Positions 41,696 to 51,072 of a DNA stretch of 64,000 bases are shown here, piece after piece. Each line of letters starts with the position of its first letter. The stretch's first letter is position 1. A program made the position numbers and the translations under genes. The DNA lies in contig OX463778.1 in the NCBI GenBank assembly GCA_949825025.1, positions 35,170,616-35,234,615 on the forward strand, in the 5' to 3' direction. This DNA is from Siphlonurus alternatus (Eukaryota; Arthropoda; Insecta; Ephemeroptera; Siphlonuridae). The notes under the pieces are model-generated. The model was given only the letters and a program-made list of their open reading frames with translations, ran no database searches and was not told the origin of the DNA.

Positions 41696-41938
41696 TTATA
41701 TCTTACAGTCTACGCTTTGCAAGCAAGAGATCGACAGCAGAGAGCAGGTGTATAGTATATAGCAAAGCGCTAGAGTCGCAGATCGATCTTTCGCCGTCTC
41801 TTCGTTCAGCACTATATCCTCCACATACTTGGCTTCAGCTGCACGATGGCCTAGAAACTGTGCAGCAAGCTTACATGACGCACAAGCCACACCGCGTGCA
41901 ATCTCTGTACCCGCGACAACAGTAGAACTAGACATCAT
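41696..41938 (-). CDS. Hypothetical 80-codon open frame
   Basis: An 80-codon minus-strand frame with balanced codon composition, an Ala-rich helical middle and a hydrophobic, Cys-containing end (LALCYILYTCSLLSISCL). It has no recognised domain, and its end abuts a degenerate MITE. It may be a small protein, a lost exon or chance. Confidence 0.2.
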   Translation of the reverse strand: MMSSSTVVAGTEIARGVACASCKLAAQFLGHRAAEAKYVEDIVLNEETAKDRSATLALCYILYTCSLLSISCLQSVDCKI

Positions 41939-42031
41939 CGCAGGAAATAAATTGTACCCGTACGTATAAAAGCTAACAGGTTTACAATCAAAGTAAATTA
42001 TCTAAAATCTTTTTTTTTTTAGATATATTGT

Positions 42032-42037
42032 TTTATT
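42032..42037 (-). terminator. Polyadenylation signal downstream of the DHX34 stop
   Basis: Minus-strand AATAAA about 250 nt beyond the DHX34 stop codon. If used, the 3' UTR would include the whole hAT-type MITE at 42082-42245. Confidence 0.35.
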
Positions 42038-42081
42038 GCAGAATTTTTAATATTACGTTATAAACTTGACTTTGCTGCATG

Positions 42082-42245
42082 CAGGCGCGGATCCAGGGGG
42101 GGCTAGGGAGGCTGCACCCCCCCCTTCCCAAAATTTTGGGTTTAAAATGGGCAATATAGGCACTTCCCCCTTTCTTTTTTTTTTTTTTTAAGATTGGCCT
42201 TATGGAGGCAGCCCTCTCCGAATTTTTTTCCTGGATCCGCACCTG
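42082..42245. mobile_element. hAT-type MITE, CAGGCGCGGATCC family, in the DHX34 3' end
   Basis: The tips CAGGCGCGGATCCAGG and CCTGGATCCGCACCTG pair, and GCTGCATG is duplicated exactly at 42074-42081 and 42246-42253. It ends 43 bp before the DHX34 stop codon position, so it probably lies in the 3' UTR. Confidence 0.75.
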
Positions 42246-42288
42246 GCTGCATGGACAGTTCAAAAGCAAGGGAGAGGAATGGCGCTGA

Positions 42289-42461
42289 TCAGGTCTTGCT
42301 GGTGCCTGCCTGCTGCTGCAGCTGGTGCTGGCGGCGGTGTCGCAGCACCTCGATGGGGGGCAGGTGCAGCGTGGTGCCGCACTCGGGGCACTCGAAGGCC
42401 GGGTGGCGGGACTCGGACGCCGCCTTAACAGCCGCGGCCTCCTCGTCCGCTCGTGTCGCCT
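42289..42461 (-). CDS. DHX34: Terminal exon of DHX34-like helicase (second C-terminal zinc finger)
   Basis: The exon starts after an acceptor (attgttttag), runs 173 nt and stops at TGA 42289-42291. It completes a split codon left by the donor at 57688 (phase 1, giving Glu) and continues in frame. It encodes the finger CPECGTTLHLPPIEVLRHRR followed by QH and a Gln-rich tail, matching the C-terminal finger of vertebrate DHX34 (C-x2-C, then EVLRHR-x-QH). It lies 15.2 kb from the preceding exon, with the EcKL cluster in between on the other strand. The phase agreement and family match make the link convincing. Confidence 0.85.
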
Positions 42462-42618
42462 CTAAAACAATGGAATAATAATGTTAATGGGGGAAAAACA
42501 AAAATAAATAAATAAAACAAAAATAAAATAAAAACAACAAACATAAATATAAAATGCATAGTGCAGTAATTTTATATCGTATAAAAGTGGAATAAGTTTA
42601 TGTTTTATTTATTTTTAT

Positions 42619-43045
42619 TTATGTTTTATTGACTGTGGATTTATTACGAACAAAACCGTGTTGACTTTTATTAAAAACACTGCTTTTTGAAAGAAAATCA
42701 ACCAATCGATTATATGTTGCTTTTTCAAAAATTTTAGACAATACCGGTAGTATTGCAATAGGTCTATAATTGTTAGGATCCTTTTTATCACCATTTTTAA
42801 ATAAAGGAATAATTTTGCTAATTTTTAAGTCATCTGGAAAAACTCCAGAAATGAAAGATTCATTTATTAATTCTGAAATTGGTTGCGCTAGTTCATTTGC
42901 AAATTTTTTAAATAAATTTGGTGACATATAATCCTTGTCATAAGTATTAGAATCTGATATAGAAGAAATTAATAGTTTAACTTCACTTACAGTTACAGGT
43001 TTTAAAAAGAAACTATTTTCATAGTTCTGTACTTTGCGCCTACAT
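42619..43045 (-). pseudogene. Non-LTR retrotransposon reverse-transcriptase fragment
   Basis: The minus-strand frame encodes the start of a LINE reverse transcriptase: a lead-in ending DYMSPNLFKKFANELAQPIS, then PLFKNGDKKDPNNYRPIAIL and the HGF motif (SQHGFVRNKST). The catalytic F/YADD region is missing; the frame stops soon after motif 2. This is a dead fragment in the last DHX34 intron, in the DHX34 orientation. It is of Jockey- or CR1-like type by general pattern. Confidence 0.8.
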
Positions 43046-43696
43046 GATGGAAGCTTTCATATCCATTATTATATTTATTATTATATTTATATATATTGAT
43101 TTATTATTATATTTCTAGATTTGACTTATAAGTCAAAGCTATAATAGCTGTATAGATAAATGCGCACTATCAAAAGTTTCTAAAATGCATGGTTGGTGAC
43201 GTTAATTCGATATCTGGCAATTTCTTTTTTTATTATTGATCTTGCCGCCTTTGCGATAAGTATAAAATCCAATCTACATACTCGTAGTGAGAACACTGAG
43301 TATTACTGATAATTAGCAGTTTAAATGCCATGGATAATTTTCATAAATACAGAAGAAGAAATATTGGTTATTTATTGGCCAAATTACTGACCAATGTTAT
43401 AGACAAATAACCACGATCAACTATTTTAACTCTCAAGAGTTGATAATTATTGACAAAGTAAAAAACAGCTGCTCTGTTAACTCGTTAATTAATATGGACA
43501 TGGACGAACTTTGGTGCATTAGCCATCAGACTCAGAAGTTCATACTAGTTTAAAGTTCTCATTTGATTTTGCAGTAGGTCACTTCCTACTGCATATATGA
43601 TGATGGCTCATATAATTATTAGTTGATCGATTTCAATTCATTGATTTCATTCATCTTATTTTAAGTATATAATATAGTCTCCTCCCATGACATATT
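43046..43696. other. DHX34 intron sequence, nothing recognised
   Basis: AT-rich, without open frames or clear repeats. Confidence 0.5.
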
Positions 43697-43865
43697 ATAT
43701 ATTATATTATATTATATTATATTATATTATATTATATTATATTATATTATATTATATTATATTATATTATATTATATTATATTATATTATATTATATTAT
43801 ATTATATTATATTATATTATATTATATTATATTATATTATATTATATTATATTATATTATATTAT
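43697..43865. repeat. (ATTAT)n pentanucleotide microsatellite, ~34 copies
   Basis: An almost perfect tandem array of a 5-bp unit over about 170 bp. It is open in all plus frames only because the unit has no stop codon in the ATG-led frame. Confidence 0.95.
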
Positions 43866-44084
43866 ACTGCATGTATATCATACAGTAAGATTTTAAAGTG
43901 AACTTAAAACTTAAAAAAAAAAAATATGACATATATGAGGCATATAAATTTATGAACTCGTTTTATACTATCTCTTATTGCCATGTATGTGCGCGAATGT
44001 AAGCTCCTTCTCGTTATCAAGGCGGTGCCGCCCAGTGCGCGCGTATATAATTTAGATACGAAGCTAACGCAGAGCTCTTCAGTG

Positions 44085-45362
44085 ATGGAAGTTAGCGTGG
44101 AAGCTAAGGATGGTCTGGGCGTACTGCCGAGCTCTGGTCTGCAGTCCCTCGTGCTAAGGGCGCTACATGACGAGGGCGTGGCCAAGCTGCACCGTCTCGC
44201 GGTCACGCCAGGCTCCGTTCTCGGGGACAACTTTATGTGCGTGATTCACCGAGTGTCAGCCGAGGGGGTCGCAAGGGCTGGCCAACCGAGATTGCTGAGT
44301 CTCATCTTAAAATGCCAGCCTGGAAACAAAGCACGTCGAAAGTTCTTCAGCGTTGATCTGCTCTTTCGTAACGAGGTGAATTTCTACGAGTGTGTGATAC
44401 CGAGGTTGCAGGAGGGCACGCTAGTTTCTCTAGGCGTTCCACGGTGTCTGTGCTCGCTCCGTGATGGCCAAGACGATGCGTTGGTGTTGGAGGATTTGCG
44501 ACCCGCGGGGTTCCGTATGGTGGACCGCGTCTTGGGGCTGGACGAGCCTCACTGTCACCTCGTGCTGCGGGAGCTGGCCCGCCTGCATGCCCTCTCACTT
44601 GCTCTCAGAGCACGAGAGCCGGAGAAATTCCAACAACTAACCACACAAGTCAAGGATATATTGTTTGATGACGACCGTAAAACTGCCTTTGAACCGTTTA
44701 TTTTAAGTTCTTACAAAGAAACTCTACGAATCGTTCTCAAATATTATGACGGTGACCATGAAAATATTTACGTTAAAGCTATGAAGCTAATTGCGGAAGG
44801 AGGGTTCGAACTGATAGCTGGGATCGTGCATGGCATGCCGGAACATGAACGCGTCATCACTCAAGGTGATTGCTGGACAAACAACCTGCAGTTCCGGTAT
44901 GACGAGGACGAGCCCGTGGACGTTCGCTTGCTGGACTTCCAGCTTACTCGTGTGTCCACACCCGCCCTTGACGTCACGTACTTGCTCTTCACGAGTCTAC
45001 GTTACGGACTGTTGGCCTCGTGTTACGACGAGCTGCTTAAAAGCTACCATGCCTCTCTAGCTAGTACCCTCACGGAACTCGGGTTCGCGGTTGAAGATCT
45101 CTTTCCTCGAATTCGTCTAGACCAGGAGATGGCACGCTGTGCAGCCTATGGCGTGGCGATGGCGGGCATAGTGGTTCCAGCCGTGTACTGTCCGCCCGAG
45201 CACGCTCCAGACCTCGAGTCTGTTACGGGAGAAACGGCAGACGCCTTCGTACAGGAGTACGCACGTCAGATGAAGGCGGAGACACCTGAAGGACGGCGCC
45301 ATATGGCGTCACTACTCCAGCACAGCGTCGACCGGGGCTTTCTCAAGTACTTGGTGGATTGA
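44085..45362 (+). CDS. EcKL / CHK kinase-like protein A (predicted small-molecule kinase)
   Basis: A 425-codon intronless gene of the ecdysteroid-kinase-like family (Pfam EcKL, CHK-like), whose characterised members phosphorylate ecdysteroids and are implicated in detoxification. The order is as in the family: GDNFMCVIHRV near the N-terminus, ATP-site Lys in LILKC, NEVNFYE (helix-C Glu), VLEDL-x-P-AGF, then the catalytic loop and LDFQL (Asp284). The loop reads QGDCWTNN: Asp262 and Asn267 are kept, but the usual His is Gln (CAA, 44862-44864). I chose the start at 44085 because family length is 400-420; an in-frame ATG at 43983 would add 34 residues. TATATAA at 44044 and TCAGT at 44079 lie just upstream and would favour the inner start. 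It lies antisense in the last DHX34 intron. Substrate unknown. Confidence 0.85.
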   Translation: MEVSVEAKDGLGVLPSSGLQSLVLRALHDEGVAKLHRLAVTPGSVLGDNFMCVIHRVSAEGVARAGQPRLLSLILKCQPGNKARRKFFSVDLLFRNEVNFYECVIPRLQEGTLVSLGVPRCLCSLRDGQDDALVLEDLRPAGFRMVDRVLGLDEPHCHLVLRELARLHALSLALRAREPEKFQQLTTQVKDILFDDDRKTAFEPFILSSYKETLRIVLKYYDGDHENIYVKAMKLIAEGGFELIAGIVHGMPEHERVITQGDCWTNNLQFRYDEDEPVDVRLLDFQLTRVSTPALDVTYLLFTSLRYGLLASCYDELLKSYHASLASTLTELGFAVEDLFPRIRLDQEMARCAAYGVAMAGIVVPAVYCPPEHAPDLESVTGETADAFVQEYARQMKAETPEGRRHMASLLQHSVDRGFLKYLVD

Positions 45363-45533
45363 GGGTTCGTTGTACCAATTTCCGCCATCTAGATCTAGAG
45401 TACTGCATGCACTGTATTCTAGTTCTATAATATTGTCCTGTGTACCGAAGGGAACGTATAAAGTGCCTATACACAGGCCTTATGGGTGACGTCATAATTA
45501 TACTGTATATATATATAATATATATATATATAT

Positions 45534-46944
45534 CAGGGGCGTAGACAAGGGGGGGGTTTGGGTGTTATAACCCCCCCCTTGAGAGCTGAACCTTAGTAAA
45601 TTTTAAGGGAAAAATAACAAAAAATGGGACTCGACAGATACGATTTAGCTAAAATTTTATGAAAAATTTTCTTAAAAAAAAAATAATAAAAATAAAAATT
45701 TATATCCCCGAAACACATCGTTAATACATATTTATTTTATTTAAAATCGGTCTGCAGAATTATGATTATATAATCATGGTATAATGTAGTATTGTCCTCA
45801 ATTTTTTTTATTGCAGAAATGGATAGAGGGTGCAAAGTTATGCTACCCTGATTTTTTTCAGATTTTTTTGAGACCTGGAACTATTTTTAAAAAATTATTG
45901 AAAGTCCTTTTTGTGACGTCACGCGGCGGCAAGTCCTATCTTTTTCTTAAGGAGCGGCGTCTCGTGACGTCACAAAAAGAACTTTCAATAATTTTTTAAA
46001 AATAGTTCCCGGGCTCTAAAAAATCTGAAAAAATTCAGAGTAGCATAACTTTGCACCCTCTATCCATTTCTGCAATAAAAAAAATTGAGGACAATACTCT
46101 ATTCTATATTATTATAATTATAATATGTACTATTCCTCATTAAGTTATTTATGTTTTTGTACACGAAAAGACAACAATTTAAAGTGTAAAAAATGTTGAA
46201 AGCATTCCCCGCATAATGTTCAGCATAAAAATAAAAATTACACATAGTATTTTATTATTTTTAATTAATTATATAGGTATATTACATCTTACAATTGCTA
46301 GTTTCATTGTCTCATGTATAATACTGTACGTATATCTTTGAATTTATTATTGAAGTTAAAAAAAAATCTGATTTTTTAAATGTATTAATTTTACAGTATA
46401 CTTAATGTAATGAATTGATATTCCTGTTTTGAAAATTTAATAAAAATATTTTTTCTTGCTCGTACATCAGTACATCGTCTTAAAATGTGCTCTATTTTTT
46501 TATAAGAAAAAGTAGTGACAAAAATATTGTAACTACATAATTTCCGATTTACAAATATAAGAAATTTGCTGCAACTTTTCATCGAAAAAATGTATAGTCC
46601 ACGTCTCTTTTTCAAAAAAATCGCGCACCATGAAACTAATAAAAACAATATAAAAGTGGTATTAGATGAATTACTTGATTTAAATATACTCAATTAAAGC
46701 ACGTTAGTGCACGTATAATATTGAAAAGAAATTAAAAAAAAAGGCGTGCAAAAAAAAAATAAATAAAATTTTAAAAATATTGCATCAGGCCATGCATTCT
46801 CTATGATAGTATTTTTTTATAATTTTACCCTAAAAAAGGGGCGTGTCCTTAAAAAAAATCGCGCCCAAACCCCCCAGTGGGCTGTTTTCCATCTTATTTA
46901 TTTTCAAGAACCCCCCCCTTGGACAAATCCTGGCTACGCCACTG
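45534..46944. mobile_element. 1.4-kb non-autonomous hAT-type element
   Basis: The left tip CAGGGGCGTAGACAAGG and right tip CCTGGCTACGCCACTG are imperfect inverted repeats of the CAGTGGCGTAGCC type, each followed by a G or C run. ATATATAT flanks both sides (uninformative because it sits in TA repeats). The interior carries another palindromic MITE (45788-46098) and no transposase; the 100-codon minus frame at 46391-46693 is unrecognised. Confidence 0.55.
45788..46098. mobile_element. Palindromic MITE, TGACGTCA family, nested in a hAT-type element
   Basis: The arms are near-perfect inverted repeats (AGTATTGTCCTCAATTTTTT, ATGGATAGAGGGTGCAAAGT and complements) around a centre with two GTGACGTCAC motifs. 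Inner blocks TAGTTCCCGG and TTTCAATAATTTTTTAAAAA match the elements at 16164 and 18009. Confidence 0.65.
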
Positions 46945-47714
46945 ATATATATATATATATATATAGTAACATTTTTCTTTCCTTACCATCGGACTTGCAG
47001 ATCATGATGCAGATTACTATTATCTTAGCGAATGTATGAAAGTCTTTAAAAAATTTTAACAGGTTAGACACATCTCATGTATCTCTACATATATTGTGGC
47101 AATTGAGCCTTCGTGGTGCTCTTCGGTAAAATGATTAATTTTTTTACATTATTATATATAATAATTTTATATAGTATTAACAGTTTTCTACTTATATCCA
47201 TAGAATTATAATTTAAAACTACTTTACTCTCTAGATAAATAAATTGATAAATTATTAATATGTACATTATACATAATAAGCCTAAATTTACACGCAAAGT
47301 CACGCATTTTTTTTTAATATTAATGAATATTAAAAAAAGAAATTTGTAAATAAAAAAAAAAATGTTTCCATTTAGAATAAAAACAATGAAATGATGCATG
47401 GCGCAACTAGTAGACCTTATAACTTATATTTTTTAAAAGTTTTAGGTATCTTGTATGAAAATGATGAACGATGGGAATTACCCATGGACGTTAGAAAATA
47501 TAGCTTTACTCATGCATACAGTTAACACGAGAACCTACATACAGTACTCTCTCTATGATGTGACTCACCCTACACACTATGACATAGCAAATAATTTTAA
47601 ATTGTCATCAGCAATGGAGGCACGTAATTGGACCAATTGTTTCTTATCTGTGACCCAGTAAATCCCTCTCGCTAACACTGCTAACAGTGTTGTATGTCTT
47701 CTGTTTGTGCAGGC
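46945..47714. other. DHX34 intron sequence upstream of kinase B
   Basis: AT-rich with no supported gene. Just before the kinase B ATG the sequence tcttctgtttgtgcag|gc looks like a 3' splice site, so B may have a non-coding 5' exon in this interval. Confidence 0.4.
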
Positions 47715-49009
47715 ATGGCGACGCAGCTGCTGGGGTTTCGACACCGCCAGCTTGTACGGGAGGCACTTGCCGGGTTGGGGGTGGCGGTGGATGCCGATCT
47801 GACGGGATGTGAGGTGACCCGCGCTGCAGCCCCGGGAGATAACCTCATGGGCAGCGTGTGGCGCGTTTCCACCAAGACCGGCATTTCGCTCTTCGTGAAA
47901 ACGACCCATCGCAGCGCTGCTGAGCGACTCGCCTACAACTCCCCCACGCTCTATCGTAATGAGAACAATTACTACAAACGAGTCATCCCAGAACTGTCCC
48001 ATCTGCTGGGTCCGGGCCAGCCACCTCTCGCCGTGCCACGGTGTCTAAGCACGCTCTGTGACGGCAAGAACGACGCTCTGGTGCTGGAGGACTTGAAACC
48101 CGCGGGTTTTCGCATGGGGGACCGCGCCTCAGGACTGGACGCGTCTCATAGTCGCCTCGTGCTGAGGGAACTGGCCCGCCTGCACGCACTATCACTTGCA
48201 ATGAAGGCAAAACAACCGCATAAATTTCAAGAACTAAGAATGGGTTGGCTGCACGGCCGATTTTAAGTGGCGGAAACGAAAGAGGAGGTGCTGAAATGCA
48301 GGTGTGAATTTTTATGCGAATTTTTTGAGCACTGTAACTTTGTATAAATGCAGTTTTAAAAGATGCATTTCACCTGGAAGCCATCGCCTACCGCCTTTGA
48401 CGTCATCGAAATGTCAGGTTCGGTTCACTATAGATATGCATACCTGTACTCACCTGCATAACAGGTAGCCAATCAAAAACAATCTAGCCAAAATTCAAAA
48501 TTTCAAATGCCTAGCCTGATCGAAGTGGATGAGTTTTAAAACTTAAAAAATGCACATTATTCCATGTACGCGTACTGTAAAAACACACTGGGAGATAAGC
48601 AATATTACAAACATACCTTTCATCATATTTAAATAATAGAAATTGTTTCTCAAATAGTTTCATTTTATTGAAGAGAAGATGCAATATCAAGTCCTTCCAC
48701 CACACTCTCTTTTTAAATGATTGGCGCCGTTAGCAGCAATCAGCCAATGAAAATGTGTAAATTTATCATACTGGACTCCTTCCGTATCTGCTGAATATCT
48801 ATTGAATTATTATATTAAACCTAAAACTGTGAGTCTCTTTTCTTATCTACGAAGATAGTAGGATGCCGTAGGATTCATATTTAACTTTATTAAGACCCTT
48901 GAATCATAATTTTTAAATGTCTTTTCAACCCCCTATTTGCTGCTGCTAAAACCATTAGTGGAATGATTGAAAAATAAATACAGTTTTAATTTCGCCTATC
49001 CTAGCATGG

Positions 49010-49081
49010 GCGTCTGTGGCCTAGTGGAAGTACACTTGTCATCCACGCAGAAGTTTTAGGTTCAAATCTCCTCTGGGTCAT
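49010..49081 (+). other. tRNA-like segment with A and B boxes (SINE head), left arm
   Basis: TGGCCTAGTGG (49017-49027) fits the RNA polymerase III A box and GGTTCAAATCTC (49059-49070) the B box, at normal tRNA spacing. The acceptor and T stems do not pair well, so this is a tRNA-derived SINE head, not a working tRNA gene. Confidence 0.5.
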
Positions 49082-49356
49082 TTTATATTTTTAGTAGCAC
49101 GAGGAAGTTTATTTCACATTTTTAATGCAGACGGGGTAAAATAATATTATTATTTCTTACAATATAATTATATTATATTATTATAAGTCACACTTTTCCA
49201 TATAAATACGCACTTCAAAAACTTTGCAAAAAAAAAAAAAGAAGCGTGTCATACAATGATAGAAAAATTAATAACAAATCATAAAAAACAAAACAATTTT
49301 ACCCCGTCTGCATTAAAAATGTGAAATAAACTTCCTCGTGCTACTAAAAATATAAA

Positions 49357-49428
49357 ATGACCCAGAGGAGATTTGAACCTAAAACTTCTGCGTGGATGAC
49401 AAGTGTACTTCCACTAGGCCACAGACGC
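49357..49428 (-). other. tRNA-like segment, mirror copy in the right arm
   Basis: Inverted copy of the segment at 49010-49081, with the A box at 49411-49421 and B box at 49368-49379. The two potential polymerase III promoters face each other across the spacer. Confidence 0.5.
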
Positions 49429-51072
49429 CCATGCTAGGATAGGCGAAATTAAAACTGTATTTATTTTTCAATCATTCCACTAATGGTTTTAGCAGCAGCA
49501 AATAGGGGGTTGAAAAGACATTTAAAAATTATGATTCAAGGGTCTTAATAAAGTTAAATATGAATCCTACGGCATCCTACTATCTTCGTAGATAAGAAAA
49601 GAGACTCACAGTTTTAGGTTTAATATAATAATTCAATAGATATTCAGCAGATACGGAAGGAGTCCAGTATGATAAATTTACACATTTTCATGGGCTGATT
49701 GCTGCTAACGGCGCCAATCATTTAAAAAGAGAGTGTGGTGGAAGGACTTGATATTGCATCTTCTCTTCAATAAAATGAAACTATTTGAGAAACAATTTCT
49801 ATTATTTAAATATGATGAAAGGTATGTTTGTAATATTGCTTATCTCCCAGTGTGTTTTTACAGTACGCGTACATGGAATAATGTGCATTTTTTAAGTTTT
49901 AAAACTCATCCACTTCGATCAGGCTAGGCATTTGAAATTTTGAATTTTGGCTAGATTGTTTTTGATTGGCTACCTGTTATGCAGGTGAGTACAGGTATGC
50001 ATATCTATAGTGAACCGAACCTGACATTTCGATGACGTCAAAGGCGGTAGGCGATGGCTTCCAGGTGAAATGCATCTTTTAAAACTGCATTTATACAAAG
50101 TTACAGTGCTCAAAAAATTCGCATAAAATTCACACCTGCATTTCAGCACCTCCTCTTTCGTTTCCGCCACTTAAAATCGGCCGTGCAGCCAACCCATTAT
50201 CATCCAAGAAGCTCTTTATTGTGAGACTCAGAAAGTCACATCTGACACGTTCGAGGATTCCGCACGTATGATCGATGAAGTGTTAAAAGACAAAAAGTAC
50301 GGAGATGCTGTAAGGAATTCTCTGTCTCGGGGGTTTGACTTCTTCATAGACATAGTTAAAGGAGAAGAGCCGTGGGCTGTTATAAACCACGGAGACTGTT
50401 GGACTAATAATTTATTGTTTCGATACTCGGACGACGGGGAACCTGAAGAGGTACGAATGCTTGACTTTCAAATTTCCCGATACTCCTCGTTCGGGCTGGA
50501 TGTTACGTTTTTCTTTTGCACGAGCGTGCAGCCCGACGTGTTAGCTGCGCAATACGACGCTCTGGTTGCCGAGTATCACGTGAGCCTCGCGGCCACGCTC
50601 GAGGCCCTCGGCGAAGACGCACCATCACTCGACACCGTGAGGATGGAAGTAGCGCGCTGCAGCAGCTACGGTCTTGCCAAGGCCTTCGTGGCACTTCCTT
50701 TCTTCACACGGCCAACTAGCGACGTAGAGGAGGAGGTAGAGGTGGAGGAGGGGACAGACTGCGCCGATGACGTGATGGCACGCGTCGCTTGCACCACGCA
50801 AAGCAAGACGAAGGCCTGTCGTCAATGGCTCGTTGAATCCGTCAAGCTCTTTGTGGATCGTGGACTTATCAAATAAATTTACTTAGATATAAATATAGAA
50901 ATTAAGATTATATATTATAATGTTTCTAAATACCTATATATTCTCATTATTTTAAATAATTTTACTGTTCATAATATTAAATTAATTTTGTATACATGAC
51001 GAAATAAATTTGTGAGCATTTAAATGACGTCATCGCTTTGCGTATTATTTACTTTCCTGTATATACGCTATA

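Larger units (their letters stand above)
48242..50195. mobile_element. Near-perfect 1.95-kb palindromic insertion in kinase B
   Basis: Arms of about 900 bp (left to 49142, right from 49296) are inverted copies; I noticed only one indel (T5 versus T4 at about 48310) and one substitution (CCA versus CCC near 48744) between them. The spacer is 153 bp and AT-rich. The tips are GGGTTGGCTGCACGGCCG and complement, flanked by AT on both sides (48240-48241 and 50196-50197). Each arm holds a tRNA-like segment and a GATGACGTCA motif. There is no transposase. It may be a foldback transposon or a recent inverted duplication of a smaller element. Confidence 0.8.
47715..50876 (+). pseudogene. EcKL / CHK kinase-like gene B, split by a 1.95-kb palindromic insertion
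   Basis: The 5' part (47715-48241) encodes GDNLMGSVWRV, ATP-site LFVKT, NENNYYKRVIPEL and VLEDLKPAGFRM, then stops inside the insertion (TAA 48264-48266). The 3' part (50198-50876) carries the intact loop HGDCWTNNLLF, LDFQISRYSS and the usual C-terminus, ending TAA. Leaving out the insertion and one AT copy rejoins the halves in frame, giving 401 codons, normal for the family. As it stands the gene cannot make a full kinase unless the insertion is removed. The palindrome has no suitable splice donor before the first in-frame stop. AATAAA overlaps the stop (50872-50877). It is closest to kinase A (both have LVLRELARLHALSLA). I chose the ATG at 47715 because an acceptor-like cag ends two bases before it. 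Confidence 0.8.

Noticed and set aside
43687..43896. 69-codon frame of repeated Tyr-Tyr-Ile-Ile-Leu
   Set aside because: It is the translation of the (ATTAT)n microsatellite.
43983..44084. Upstream in-frame ATG of kinase A as the true start
   Set aside because: It would add 34 residues not seen in B or C, and a TATA-like box lies within the extension. It remains possible.
46391..46693. 100-codon minus-strand frame as a hAT transposase remnant
   Set aside because: No transposase or dimerisation motif can be recognised; the composition is that of AT-rich filler.
49010..49081. A functional tRNA gene
   Set aside because: A and B boxes match but the acceptor and T stems do not pair; better read as a SINE head.
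48511..49927. Two identical 64-codon frames (48511-48705 minus, 49733-49927 plus) as a gene pair
   Set aside because: They are the same sequence in the two palindrome arms, with no recognisable domain.
48242..50195. The palindrome in kinase B as a normal intron
   Set aside because: There is no GT-AG pair at its edges. An in-frame stop lies 22 bp inside, and the only GT before it (weak, about 48244) paired with the nearest AG (50187) shifts the frame to an early stop.
50503..50825. Three overlapping frames around the C-terminus of kinase B
   Set aside because: They are shadows of the kinase coding frame in GC-rich sequence.
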